Part shown: positions 46,442-58,900 of the stretch, in pieces | How the letters are laid out: each line of letters opens with the position of its first letter | Numbering within the stretch: the first letter of the stretch is position 1 | Origin: Diabrotica undecimpunctata | Lineage: Eukaryota > Arthropoda > Insecta > Coleoptera > Chrysomelidae | Assembly: GCF_040954645.1 (NCBI RefSeq) | Contig: NC_092806.1 | Location: 128,982,952 to 129,046,951 of the forward strand | Direction of reading: 5' to 3' | DNA: 64,000 bases | Notes under the pieces: generated by a model | The model's database searches: none | Told to the model about the DNA's origin: nothing | The model's input: only the letters and a program-made list of their open reading frames with translations | Program-made: the position numbers and the translations under genes

Positions 46442-47074
46442 GTGGGTCCCATCACCCATTGATATTTCAGGTAACGGAAAAGCTGATCAAGCAGCAAAAC
46501 AAGCATGTTCTCTTAACGTAACAACAGACATTCAAACATCATCAGATCTAAAAGGAACAACCAAACATAAAATAATGGACCTTTGGAATGATCATTGGAA
46601 AAGAAGCAATACCAAGTTAAGCGTTCTACAACCAAACATTTTCTATCACCAGCTCCCACCAATGAAAAGAAAGGACAAATCTATCATTCGAATATTGAGA
46701 ATAGGGCACACACGCCTTACACATGGACACCTAATGAATTCCAGTAATCAAATTTGGTGCCAGGACTGCCACAACACGACTTCCGTAACCCATGTACTTC
46801 TTGACTGTCAACACTACCTAGCGGCCAGAAGAAAACACAATCTTGGTAGCAACCTAAAAGACATATTTATCTCAAACAGCAGCAACTATGAAAATATATT
46901 AAACTTTTTAAAAAACACGAAGTTATGCAATTTAATTTAAAACAAAACGTATTATAAAAAATGTGTTGTAACTAATTTGTACCCAATGTAAAGTATTAAC
47001 CATGTAAACATGAATGTAAATTGTACCTGTGTCAATGACCATTAGCTGTCGAGACACATATTTTCGAAATAAAA
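46442..47074 (+). mobile_element. 5'-truncated I/jockey-type insertion with 13-bp target duplication
   Basis: AAAACTACTGATC stands on both sides (46429-46441 and 47075-47087). The insert starts inside RNase H (WVPSPIDISGNGKADQAAKQ, keeping the last catalytic Asp). It continues with IIRILRIGHTRLTHGHLM and the end knuckle CQDC...HVLLDCQHY. The stop is TAA at 46938-46940. The 3' UTR ends in A-rich sequence. This is a textbook truncated target-primed insertion, with an undamaged 166-codon frame. Confidence 0.9.
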
Positions 47075-47087
47075 AAAACTACTGATC

Positions 47088-47879
47088 AAAACTGTAGTGT
47101 TAAAAATTTGGGAAGTTTTCGGTCGGGATTTATTTCGGTTAAAAGTGCCACAAATGTGCCTTATTTATAGATGAAAAAATAACTGTGCCTAACAGATTCA
47201 GCATTCCATCACCAAAATATTGCAAAAGGTTGAGATTTAACGGTGGAAGATTGACGCAATTGAAAAGTTGACCATTTACCAGCTTAGTGAATAATCCCTA
47301 CGAAGGTATGAAAACCTATTAACAGAACCGAAAAACCTATAAGAAGAAAAATAAATTATTTTTTTTAATAGAAGTATCATAAAATATAACCATACACATT
47401 AAAATAAATCATGAGATTCTCGGCGAGTATTCAGACTTGGGTCTTATGGTCATCTAGACTATAGGTGAGGATCAGTCTATTTATCAAAATCGGACAAATT
47501 TGACTGATTTGAATTCTGGAAACAATGCGTCGATTACATACGTCGTTATATATAATATGTATGAAAAAATCAGTTATGTTAAGGTGACATAAATATATTT
47601 AGCTAAATATAAAACTCATTGAAAACTATAAGCTGGATGATAAAAGTTACTAGTAGATGCAGTAAAAATAATCAAGAAGTTGTAGTAAAAAGTTGTAAAC
47701 ACGTTAAAAGGGAAATTAATTTGAATTTCTATTTTAGAATATTGTTTATTTAAAAGACAATTTCAGAATTACCAAATATCTATACCCCAGTATTTACTGC
47801 AGTCTCCCCTATTTCCATTTTTATGAATGGAATTTAGGTAAAAAACTCATTTAGACATTTCTACACACTTGTATACTAC
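47088..47879. other. Unannotated spacer
   Basis: No recognised feature. Confidence 0.35.
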
Positions 47880-48312
47880 CAGTTGCAGCTTATTGATTGG
47901 AAACTATGGCAATAACAAGAAAAATGGCAGAACAATTAAGAGTAACTCAACGGGCCATGGAGAGGGTCATGTTAAATATAAGCCTCAGAGACAAAATTTT
48001 TAACACCGAAATACGTCAAAGAACTAAAGTAACCGACGTCATGGAAAAAATAGCGACATTGAGATGGCAATGGGTAGCACATGTAGCAAGACAAGACACC
48101 AACAGATGATATCATAAAGTGAGATTCTGGAGACCTCGAGAAACAAAAAGAAGCGTGGGAAGACCCAAAAAGAGATGGATAGACAATATAACAGCTGTAG
48201 CTGGACAGCAGTGGATGAGAATTGCAAAAGATAGGAAAGCGTGGAAGCAATTGGAGCAGGCCTATTTCTAACAATGGATAAATGAAGGCTAAAGAAGAAG
48301 AAGAAGACACAC
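47880..48312 (+). pseudogene. RTE-type retrotransposon C-terminal fragment with (GAA)n tail
   Basis: The plus strand reads ETMAITRKMAEQLRVTQRAM, LNISLRDKIFNTEIRQR, TKVTDVMEKIATLRWQW and AHVARQDTNR, then a stop. After it come KRSVGRPKKRWIDNI and RIAKDRKAWKQLEQAY. The element ends in GAAGAAGAAG repeats (48285-48307). It is a 5'-truncated copy. Only one or two stops mark its decay. Confidence 0.8.
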
Positions 48313-48344
48313 AAAAATTACACAAAGCAGCTCATATGTTACTA

Positions 48345-48760
48345 TGGTTGCATGTTTAATTCACTCGATATGTAAGTCGCCTGGTCCTGGAGCTTTATTA
48401 TCCTTCATTTTTTGTAAAGCTCTTTGTAAAATTATTTCTTCTACAGTAATGGCATCTACTTCGTTAATCCTTGTTTCTTTTAGATCTAATTGTCTCTAAA
48501 TACTCTACTTCTTCCAATATGTTGCTAAAGTAGTATTTTCACTGTTCTTTGTTATTGGGTTTATTTTTCTTCTTTCATTTGTGTTTCTTCTAAGAGCGTT
48601 TAAAGTATACCAAGATTTTCTAGACCTAGAGCACCTACCATTGAGCTTATTTCAGGACGTTTGGTTTTCCATGATTTGTTTTTTGTTGTATTAATTTCTT
48701 TTTAACTATCTTACATTGATTTTAATTCTGTTCTGTTCATCATTCTTTAAATTTAGCCAT
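48345..48760 (-). pseudogene. RTE-type reverse transcriptase, N-terminal fragment
   Basis: On the minus strand, ISSMVGARSRKSWYTLNAL, then VEEIILQRALQKMKDNKAPG and PGDLHIE. NKAPGP is the typical entry to the polymerase fingers. The rest is absent. Frame breaks are present. Confidence 0.6.
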
Positions 48761-48776
48761 TTTAGATATAAAATTT

Positions 48777-48783
<7 letters not shown>

Positions 48784-48830
<47 letters not shown>
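48784..48830. repeat. (TA)n microsatellite
   Basis: TA run directly before the probable solo LTR. Confidence 0.97.
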
Positions 48831-48833
<3 letters not shown>

Positions 48834-50480
48834 GACGATTGGGGTTTATAGAAAATAATTTATAAGTTATATACTACATAATATTAGATATAAAAAAGTA
48901 TTTGATTATTTGAAGAAGTTATATACTAGAGAATTTAATAAAAATATATTTATGTGAGGGCATTTTTAATAAATTAGCATATAATAATTGTAAAAAGTTG
49001 TATTTTAGTAATTGTAATGTGGTAAATAGATTTAAGTGAGCCATGTGCCTAGGCAACCAACTATACAGTGAGTGATAGACAGATATTTATACTCGAATTG
49101 ACAGATAGAAATTAATCATAATACGAATATAAAGTGGGGTTATAATAATATATTGTTTGAATTGTGTATTTTATTAAATTAGAGTATTAGTTACTAATTT
49201 GAATGTTTATTCTGATCTGAAAAGCTTAATGTCAACAAAATTATCAATGGAACATTAACGAATTCTCCAGAGTGCAGAATTTGACCATTGTTTACGGTCG
49301 AACATTCTCGAAATAATGATTATGGCGGTGGATCGAACAGATATTTTTTTCGAGAACATCTATATAGAAGTTAATAGAACGAATGGAACATGATCTCTTA
49401 CCAGATGGTTCTGGAATATCCAAAAGGATATAAATACCCGTGATTTGGATTCAAGATGGCAGTTTTTAGTCAGAAGTCAAGCAGTTTATTATGAAAGTTA
49501 GTAGAAGATAGACACAATTAAGTAGTGAAGTCAATTGTTCACAGTTTTTAGTCAGAAGTCAAGCAGTTTATTATGAAAGTTAGTAGAAGATAGACACAAT
49601 TAAGTAGTGAAGTCAATTGTTCACAGTTTTTAGTCAGAAGTCAAGCAGTTTATTATGAAAGTTAGTAGAAGATAGACACAATTAAGTAGTGAAGTCAATT
49701 GTTCACAGTTTTAGTAAGTCAGTCAAGCAGTTTTATAAGAAATATGAAAGTTAGTTGGAGATAGTCCAATTGTTTAATATAGTGAGTTAAATGAAGATTA
49801 AAAATTATGCATATATTTAATGCACATTTATAATTATACACAAATAATTATTGAAGATTATAAAAGTATATTAGAAGAATATTGGATGGACATTGGAAGG
49901 AATTAAAATTATATTATGATTGGAGATTAGTATAAATCAACTTATAATAATTGGATATTGGTATATTGAAAAGAAGAATAAATATAAATGCTGTTTGCTG
50001 GTTTGGTTGGTGGTGTATAAATGCTGGTGAAGAAAACTATATCTTAAATTGGTAGAAGCTGATAATTGAAAAAAATAATTTCACAAAAAACAAGGATAAC
50101 TGAAGTACGAAGACATTCAGTGGTGATTAGAATCTATATAGTGGAAAACAGTTCATTTAGGCATTCAGTGAAAGAAAGGTACAAAATTTGTTAATATAAT
50201 TTAGTTAGTGTTATAGCAATTTCAATTTTGAAGATAGTTTATTTAAATTTAACATTGTCTATAGAATTTAATTAGTTTTATAAGAACATCAATTTAAAGA
50301 TAGTTTATTTTAAATTTACATTGGATAGGTTAGATATATATGTGTGTTTCATAATAGTTATAATAAAGATAATTTAAAAAAGTACTTACAAACTAATTCT
50401 TTGAGAACCGCGATAAAAACCCTATATATTATATTATTAAAAATACTCATTGCTCATCATTCAAACAAAAAACACATCAT

Positions 50481-50484
<4 letters not shown>
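48831..50484 (+). mobile_element. Probable solo LTR of a gypsy-type element
   Basis: It starts TGTGACGATTGG and ends CATCATAACA, the TG...CA form, with (TA)n directly on both sides as for the gypsy-type element at 35349. No gag or pol text lies inside the 1654 bp. It contains an 82-bp tandem array (49460-49740). A solo LTR would arise by recombination between two LTRs; without a second copy in the window the call is inference. Confidence 0.6.
49460..49740 (+). repeat. 82-bp tandem repeat, three full units and a partial fourth
   Basis: Units start at 49460, 49542, 49624 and 49706, each beginning CAGTTTTTAGTCAGAAGTCA or close to it. The first three look identical; the fourth is shorter and diverged. 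Confidence 0.93.

Positions 50485-50551
<67 letters not shown>
50485..50551. repeat. (TA)n microsatellite
   Basis: TA run between the solo LTR and the Penelope fragment. Confidence 0.97.
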
Positions 50552-50554
<3 letters not shown>

Positions 50555-50642
50555 AAGAAATTTAATCTTTGCAGATAAGTTAAATAGTAAACTCTTAAAT
50601 ATTGGGGAAATCTGCAAGAAAGACTCTAATGAGTATCAATTG

Positions 50643-50697
50643 CTTCGCCGAACGTTTTCGCCAAAGAGAATTAATTTGGCTTCTTCAGGGCTGAAAG
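50643..50697 (-). ncRNA. Hammerhead ribozyme candidate 6
   Basis: On the minus strand: stem I CTTTC-A-GCC pairs with GGC-GAAG (3 bp, bulged A, 4 bp including one wobble). The core is CTGAAGA, one extra A, stem II GCCAAA/TTTGGC (6 bp), GAAA, stem III AAC/GTT with no loop, and cleavage base C (complement of 50650). The core is complete. The bulge in stem I sits at the same position as in candidate 2. Confidence 0.75.
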
Positions 50698-51020
50698 AGA
50701 ATAAATTATAATTAGCTACCATATATTATCTATTAAAAACATTATTGATCTTACCGTAACTTAGAATTGTAGAGTTAGAATGGTAAAAAACTTTGCTAGT
50801 AGCAACATAGTGTTGTTTTTTGTTACTATGTGCAAAAAAAGTTTTTTTTATATAACGTTGGAAATGTATGGTAGCTTTGAACTTAAAACGCAAAGGTTTA
50901 CCCAAGGTTAATCGAAAAACCCAATGTAACTACATTTAAAAGGAGGTAATTCTTTGAATTGTCGGCAATAACTAAATTTTTGATTGTTAGAAAGTTTAAA
51001 TGTGAGGTTTTGTTTTAACC

Positions 51021-51269
51021 AGAACGCATTAGCCAAACATGTCCATTCCACTGGTCATCTTATGGACTACAATTCTCCACCGTGAGAACAATAAATCTAA
51101 AAGAGAGTTCATTGAAATGTCTTATATTTTCCTTAGCGATTTCTCCATCAATGTTAAGAGTGACATTAAGAATCTAAGCGATATATACCACTTCTTACTT
51201 CAATCAGATACCAAGAACAATACAACATCACAGATAACTAACTTGACTGATATATCCATTAACAACTAA
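51021..51269 (+). pseudogene. Penelope-like endonuclease, C-terminal fragment
   Basis: NALAKHVHSTGHLMDYNS, then, after a frame change, REFIEMSYIFLSDFSI and KNLSDIYHFLL. This aligns in order with CALVDHHLKTGHNFDF and RLFLEMVHI...LSNIYCNIL of the copy at 32625. The GIY-YIG part is absent, replaced by the inverted left arm. Confidence 0.7.
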
Positions 51270-51765
51270 CCTACTTTAATAATTAATTTTCATTAACTAA
51301 AAAAGATAACATTCCCTTGCTTTTCTTAGATACATCTCAATAAGATATTATTATAATAATACATGAACAATATAATATAATTAAAAAAGAAAATCTAAAA
51401 TAATATTTCCCTATACTGGGATTTAATTTCATTCGGTTTTACCAATGAACCTTAACGACATAAAGATTCAAAAGAACTACTTGAATTGTCAGCACATGCG
51501 TTCTGGTTAAAACCGAACATCACATTTAAACTTTCTAACAATCCAAAATTTAGTTATTGCCGACGATTCAAAGAATTACCTCGTTTTAAATGTAGTTACA
51601 TTGGGTTTTTCGATTAACCTTGGGTAAACCTTTGCGTTTTAAGTTCAAAGCTACCATACATTTTCAACGTTATAAAAAAAAACTTTTTTTGCACATATGT
51701 AGTAACAAAAAACACCACTATGTTGTTACTAGCAAAGTTTTTTTTCCCCAATATTTAAGAGTTTA

Positions 51766-51768
<3 letters not shown>

Positions 51769-51842
<74 letters not shown>
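51769..51842. repeat. (TA)n microsatellite
   Basis: TA run separating the Penelope fragment from an RTE chimera. The long frame that crosses it translates the repeat as Tyr-Ile. Confidence 0.97.
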
Positions 51843-51844
<2 letters not shown>

Positions 51845-52360
51845 CGGATCGGATGTGCAGGACATGTGGTAAGATCAGAGGACGACACAGTGCTAAAGAC
51901 AATGTTTTTTGAGAGACCAGACGGTAGAAGATCGGTAGACCATCCCAAAAAAAGATGGAAGGATGATGTTGAAGCCGATTTCACTGGGATTAGGATACAT
52001 GCCTTTGAGATGTATATATACAGACGAATGTTGAGTATTCCATGGGTGCAAAGAGTTACTAATGTTGAGGTACTTCGTCGCATGTGTAAACAAAAAGAAT
52101 TACTAAGAGAGGAAATCAAAGAGAGGAAAATGCAATACTTGGGTCATGTGTTGAGAGGCGAAAGATATCAATTACTTCAAGTTATACTGGAAGGAAAAGT
52201 ACAGGGCAAAAGATCAGTAGGAAGACGCCAGAACTCGTGGCTGAAAAACCTGAGGAGATGGTTTCTTCATCCGCAGAGATCTTTCGCGCAGTAGTTTCCA
52301 AAACTACAATTGCCATTTGGATCGCCAACCTTCGAAAGGAGACGGCACAATGAGAAGAAG
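51843..52360 (+). pseudogene. Chimera of two RTE-type C-terminal tails
   Basis: One open plus-strand frame holds two pieces. First GCAGHVVRSEDD, GRRSVDHPKKRWKDDVEADF, from the WAGH...GRP.KRW tail type. Then, from about 52000, HAFEMYIYRRMLSIPW, RVTNVEVLRRMCKQKELL and QNSWLKNLRRWF from the other tail type, ending with a frameshift and AIWIANLRKETAQ. In complete copies the two types belong to different subfamilies, so this is a join by template switch or deletion. Confidence 0.75.
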
Positions 52361-52439
52361 AAGGATACAGCACTGGAAAATGGAAGCGCAAGATCGTAGA
52401 AGATGGATGGACTGGGGAGAAAGCTAGTCAAAAGAAGAA

Positions 52440-53785
52440 GACAATATGTAATAACCATTTTAGAAACTAGGCCGTCAATTATTATCAGTACATGTAAGTT
52501 ACAGGTAAGATAAACTTACCACCCAAGGGATTAAGTTTTTTTTGGTCATACCTTTTGTACGGTATTCATAATTTAGGTAGGTAATACAAGAGAATGACCT
52601 ACGACCTAATACCGTACAAAAATAGTGGTGCCAAGAGCAGGGAAAATTTTTTATTTTCGGAAAACTGTTCCCTATTTTTGGCAATTTGACAGAGTACGGC
52701 ATTCATATACAACGTTTTGGATCGGAATATAGATTAATTGTTTTGAAACGCCATACATTTCGACTGCGACAGGGGTGACAGAGTTTCTAAAATTGTTATT
52801 ACATATTGTAGTATTGATTTACATGTGATTCTCAAATGACCCATTAAACAGGTCCCATAAACATGCAGTCTACTAGGTCTCACCTCATAAGGTCGCCTTT
52901 TTTTGTCAAAAAATACACAAAATCGAATGTTTAATTATTTGTGACATAAATCAGGTATTGATACGTCGACAACCGTGGACTAATTAAAGGGGCCTACGCG
53001 AATGTTGTTATTTGTTTAAATTGGGCGATTAAAGTATGAATATGCAAACATTTCAATTTCGTTTTAAAATTTTTTATAGTTTATTAAGTAACTATTTTAA
53101 TATTTAAATATATTATTTATTTGTTAATCGTTTAACACATCCCACTGGTGTTACTTTTCGTACATACAAAAAAATAGTAAAACTGTACGCCAATGCATAC
53201 TTAATCACCTTTACCATCAATTGCAAACACCATATATTTATCTCACTGTATTATTATGGTAATTTTAATTATTTACTAGGCAGGTACTGTTAACAATAAG
53301 TCACCTGCCTTATGATAATACAAATAACATTCCATCAAAAACTAACTTTTCCAGTTTGAGGAAGTTCGTAATGAGTTTGTTTTGGGGACGAAAAATCGAC
53401 AATTAAAAACAAATAACACTTTATTAATGATCTAAACGTTAAATCCCTGTCAACGGTTGTTCAAAAATATTTGTGAATATATATAATTTTTTCATTGTTC
53501 AGATGTGTAGATAAGTTTCAGTTCACTTGTTAGGTTGTTGTAAGTGTGGTAGCGTTTCACTCGCGGATCTGTTGTTTGCAGATTTTAAAAGGATGGAGTT
53601 GATAGCTAGCAGTAAGTGTGAAAAGTGTAAAACCTTAAGTAGGAAATAGTGATACATTTCAAGCTGTTGAATAATTGAAAATCTATTTTAGAGTGCTACT
53701 CTTGGTTTTATATGTCTCATGTGAGTAATAAATATAAAGACCTATCGTTCCACCATGTTTTCCTCTGATTTAATATCTCAGTTCT
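52440..53785. other. Unannotated stretch, about 1.3 kb
   Basis: No recognised domain. A short inverted pair around GTACGGTATT (52557) and AATACCGTAC (52609) is present. Confidence 0.4.
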
Positions 53786-53789
53786 GATC

Positions 53790-54600
53790 ACTTTGCTAAT
53801 TATATTATTTCTTCTTCTTCTTGTGGTGCCTGTCCGTGACGGATGTTGGACACTAACATGGCTATTTGGACTTTGTTGACTGCTGCCCTAAAAAGTCCGG
53901 TAGTGATCAAGTTAAACCATTTTCGTAGGTTATGAAGCCAAAATATTCTTCCCCGTCCTGGATTTTTATTTCAATGAATAATTTGCGACGTTTTATGGTT
54001 ATGACTAGTTCGCGCTCGTTACCCATTCCGTGTAAAACTTCTTAGTTGGTAACTTTGTCCACCTAGGAAACACCTAGGTAACCTATGCTATAGACGCATC
54101 AAAATGCGTCTATAGCACCATGTTTCAAATGCTTTTAGTCTCTTCACTGATGCTTAAGTCTTCCTTGACTCCACTCCATATAGACGAACGGAGAATATGT
54201 AGCATTTTAGTAAACGAACTTTTTTCCAATTTTATATCATGGTTGTTAATGTTTTTTTTTTTTATTTTGACGAAAGCTGATCTTGCCGTGTCGATTCTTA
54301 TCTTAATTCCCATCGAGTGTTTCCACTATTCGTTTAAATTTGCACCCAAATAACAAAAGTTGGCGATTTCCTGTCTTACTTTGTGAATACGATCAAGCAG
54401 AATTTGGAGACCCTTAAAGTTTTTTGACAGAATTACTATATCGCCTGCATATCTAATCATATTAAGTAATTCATTTTTTTAAATAAATGGTCCAAGTAAA
54501 CATAAAACAATGTAGGGGATAAAATGAAATCTTGTCTGACTCCCAGTTGTTCTACCGAACTACATAGTATTATTCTGTTTATGACGTAACAGTTGCATTA
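53790..54600 (-). pseudogene. RTE-type retrotransposon: polymerase end and NSWLKNLRRWF-type tail
   Basis: On the minus strand: MIRYAGDIVILSKNFKGLQ (the catalytic YADD box reads YAGD, so the active site is lost), GIKIRIDTARSAFVKIK, then ELVITIKRRKLF, PGRGRIFWLHNLRKWFN and LFRAAVNKVQIAMLVSNIR. It ends in GAAGAAGAAG. Stops separate the blocks. Confidence 0.7.
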
Positions 54601-54604
54601 TAAT

Positions 54605-55890
54605 AAATTATTCATCATCATCAATTAGCCAATCACGTCCACTGCTAGACATAAACCTCCCTCAGTTTTTTCTAGTGCTCTCTACACTGGGCCGCTTGTA
54701 GCCAGTTTCCCGCTACCCTTTTACGACGTCGGTCCATCTATTCGGGGGTCGTCCTCGGCTTGTTTTATATTTTCTGAGCCTCCACTCCATAATTTGCCTT
54801 GTCCATCGTCCATCTTGTATTCTAGCTAAGTGCCCTGTCCAATTCCACCTAAAAGTCGTGATTCTTTGGGTGACGTCTTGAACTCCTGACCTTTGCCTGA
54901 TTTGTTGGTTTGTTATGTGGTCTCGCTCACGTCCAGAATTGCACGTTTCTTGACTGGTGGTGTAATTCTGAGTTTGTTAGTAGATTTTTGCGTCAGTGGT
55001 AAAGTTATAAGTTGTAACGGGCAAAACATATTAATTATAAACTTTCGCTTAAGACACATGGGACTTTTTAGAATATGGCTTAGTTTGCCAAATGCTGCCC
55101 ATGTCAGGCTTATTCGTCTCTGTACTTAGTGTGTTTGATTATCTCTGCTTATTGGAATCTCTTGTCCTAGATATTTGTAAGTGTCTGTTTGCTGTAGGAT
55201 TTATCGCCAATAGTTATATTTTCGCTCATTGCGAGATTTGCCATAGGTTTAGTTTTCTTAAAGTTTATTTTTAATACTGATCTCTCAGGCAAAGTTTTAA
55301 GCAAATGTATCATAGAAGCTGGGTCTTGTAAGTTTTCTGCAACTAATACAACTCCATCTGTAAACCTCAGATGATTTAATCTTTTTCTATTTACATTGAT
55401 GCCCATCTCTTGCCATTGAGTATTCTTAAATATTGACCCTAGAGCTGCCATGAATAATTTTGGTGAAATATTGTCTCCTTATCTTACTCCCCGACCTAAG
55501 CTAAATTTTGCTATGTTTTCGTGTAATTGTATACTTGATGTAGCGTTATCATAGAATTTGATTGACTGTTTCAAACTTTACAGAATAAAAAGCCTTTTCG
55601 TAATCGACAAATCAGGATCAGCAAGGATCAGTGGTATGTTGTACTCGATGAATTTTTCAATTAATATCTTTCTGGTATGCAAACGGCCGTTTTTGCCATA
55701 TTCTCCTCTGAAGCCTGTCTGTTTCTTGGGGTGATAGAAATGAAGTTTAGGTGTTAGTCTCTTCGTTAAGATTTTGTATGTATTAAGAGGCTGATGGGTC
55801 TAATATTTTCTAATTTAGTAATATCACCTTTTTGTTCAACAAAACCATCATTGCATTGTTGAATTCCTTTGGAATCGTACCTCATCGTAC
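54605..55890 (-). pseudogene. RTE-type retrotransposon: reverse transcriptase and WAGH-type tail, (CAT)n end
   Basis: On the minus strand: ITKLENIRPISLLIH, ISPKLFMAALGSIF, LNHLRFTDGVVLVAENLQD (FADD replaced by FTDG), VLKINFKKTKPMANLA. The tail reads RITTFRWNWTGHLARIQDGR and RGRPPNRWTDVVKG. The 3' end is a TGATGATGA run (54610 side). Decayed, and lying back to back with the previous copy on the same strand. Confidence 0.7.
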
Positions 55891-55908
55891 TCATTTGTAT
55901 AAAATATA

Positions 55909-58900
55909 CAGTATACTCCCTTTATAACGAACACGGTTATTACGAGGTTTCGCTTATAACGAGGTACATTAGATGTCCCGTGAAATTTCTATTGAACTAT
56001 AACCCTTTATAGCGGTAAATTTGCTTACAACGAGAGAAAATAAGATTGCAAAACATGTTTTTTACGTTTTGGCCCGGCCGTAGCTATAAATAAATACCCT
56101 TTTTAACTGCGGGCCGCCCGCAATAAACTTCTTACAATTTATGATTCTTAGTCGGAAATGTAAAATTTATGATTCACAAGTGTCATTGTATTGGGTTGAC
56201 CATTCACACCTAATAATATGGGTCCTAATAGACAAGATGTGGTATACTCCATTCCACGAATATACGACTTTATTAAATTCGGTTTAAGGTATCGACTTGA
56301 ATGGTCCAATGTGCTGAATTGTACAATAGTAAATTCTCCCCACTTTTAAAATACTGTTATGGCAGATATAAACCTTAGATTTAAATATGAAGTCATGATA
56401 TAAATATAGAGTTGATAGTTTATAAAACAGTTGTAATTAAGATTTTGAATTATATAATTACTATCATTGAGTTTAGTATTGTAAACAAGTTAGTTTTTGA
56501 ATTAAATGATTTAAATAAAGTGTAACAATACTTAAGTGATTAAATAGTATACTTTATTTAGTCGAATATTCAATTAGTATTAAAAAAAACAAAAAATCTT
56601 ACTTATTCTCTTATTCTCCCAATCTCCTAAAACTATCATCAAGCATCAGATTCACAGTCATCGCTATTCTCATTCGGATGGTAAATTATAACAGGATTAA
56701 CCGCTTCGATGCGACCGTCACAGATCCACCATTCTTCAATTAAGTCTTCACATTTTTTTACACTTTTTCCCCAAATTTCAGGAGTGGCAATATCCAATGC
56801 TTGTTGCCATGTTTCCAAGACTGCCTCGTCACTGTAACCCTTGTATCCAATTTGGTTATCATAATATGTTTTGCATATTCCCCAAATATATTCAATTGGA
56901 TTGAATTGGCAATGCTAGGACGGTAGTCTTAATATACGATGTCCAAAGCTATGTATAATTTCGTCTATTATATATATGTTTGGTTGTGCATGACTTTTAG
57001 CTAACGTTAGTAATTGAGGCTTAAAACAGTATTGAGGAAATGTAATATTTTTATTCGTTAACCATTCTTTTATTTTATCTACGGTCCGGGTGTTTGTTGG
57101 TTGCTTATTTAAAATTTTCGAATGGTACGCAGCATTATCCAGTACTATAACAGAGGGTTCATGTAAACTTGGCAACAGTTTTTCTTTCAACCATTTCACA
57201 AACATCTCTGTATTCATATTGTCATGATAATCGGCTGATTTTGATTTTGATGAAAACACAAGATCTGCTCCCTCCTGCATGCACTATAATATATCTCTTT
57301 CCCTCGTTATCGATGTGTTTTATGGATTTTATGCACTCGTCCTGCCAAATTCGTTTGATACCGCCTTTAGCAAAAATCCATGTTTCGTCTAAATAAACGA
57401 AGGAATAACATTCTTTTTTAAATTTGTTAAATTTCTTAAAAATTCTATTCTTTTGTGAACGACACTAGCTCTTTCACACTAAGCCTTTCTATTGTCTTCC
57501 TTTTTGAACTTAAAGCCAATCTGTCTTAAAACTCTCCAGAGATTTGTACTGGAAATTTCAAATATATTTCTGTCTTTTAATTTTTGTAGCATTGAATCTA
57601 AAGAAACATGTTCTTTCTTTTCGCGCATTTTATATATTGTCTCACGGATTTCAAATTTGCAACCTTCAGGAAGATCTATAGTCTTTGGTGGTCGGCGAGA
57701 TTTATATTGTGCGACATTTTGTTCACTTTATTTTTGTTTCACTAATACAGAGTGCATCACACACACGTTTATGTACGGACTGAACAGGTCGCGAAGGGCC
57801 TCCGTTTGTTTTTTCAGCAGTAAAATTAGAAAGTACATTAAATATAAAGTTGTCTACATCTACGTCTCGGCATTTTTGGCTTCAATAAACAAATACACTA
57901 CACTAAACTCTCTCTTAACAGACAACTCTCTTTACCGGAAACCTCTATTCTATACGGACGGTTTTTAAAACTAAAATCAGTCGGCGATATATGAAACTGT
58001 ATGTAAATTTTCGTTACTTTTTAATATCCGTAACGACTCGGTACTTTAACTATCAATAGCTGGTATGTTATACCCGTTACTTTCGGAACTTTTAAGAGTA
58101 CATCCACTCAAAGCAAACAAATATGTATTTAAAACTAACAAAGTGAAATATTATATAGATTCTTTTTCTGGTTTCTGAACCATGGTTCTGTAAATTTCTT
58201 TTCATTTATATTAAAAATAGTACATTTATTTTTATTACAGTTGTAGTACCTAATAAAGTAATAAAATAGTGTAATATCAAAGAAACCCGGCACGCCTCTT
58301 TGGTCTCACCGAAATCCAACCGAAATATCTGATGAACACATTTGCGTAAAAATGAGCGTTTGCGTAAAAATTTTTGTTATTTTCGGATTAAATTTCACAA
58401 TAAATTTTGCGTCTATCTGAACATCTATTAACTGAAATAATTTTAGTTCAGATGTTATACTAACAGTAAACCCTTTTTATTGGAATAATAATTAGACCAA
58501 TTTACTTTCATACTTCTACTTGCACAGTAAAATATTCGCTGTCGCAATAATCCCAAACATTCGTATATTCGTGGAATAACCTATAAGTGTTTTAAAGGTT
58601 GTCAGAAACTTTATCCAAGGACAAAACGCAAATAAAGAAGCATAAAACTGTTTCACATCTTTAGAAAATATGACAGATAGAATACTGGACAATTTTAAGC
58701 AGTCAAAAATGACAAAATAACTTTATACGCTTTATACATATTTACAGAATACAGATTTTTTGTTTTAACATATTATATCATTGACAGTAAAAGTAAACAA
58801 CTCTTTTTTGTTTTAATGCATTTCATTGACAATAAAAGTAAACAACTTTGTTTTAAAAACGCCATTCAAACAATATTTATTAGCATCTTATATTGCTCCG

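Larger units (their letters stand above)
50588..51768 (+). mobile_element. Penelope-like fragment with inverted terminal arms
   Basis: The left arm (50588-51027) and right arm (51497-51768) are inverted copies: TAAACTCTTAAATATTGGGG, GTTACTATGTGCAAAAAAAG, AAACGCAAAGGTTTACCCAA, AACTTAAAACGCAAAGG and others recur as complements. The right arm lacks about 180 bp corresponding to 50608-50787, the part with the hammerhead. Between them lies the last part of the endonuclease on the plus strand. (TA)n bounds both sides (50485-50551, 51769-51842). Confidence 0.75.

Noticed and set aside
49460..49740. CRISPR-like spacing of repeats
   Set aside because: The 82-bp units are directly adjacent with no spacers, lie in an LTR, and the DNA is eukaryotic.
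51620..52294. A 224-codon frame as a novel protein
   Set aside because: It joins a Penelope arm, a translated TA tract and two RTE tails.
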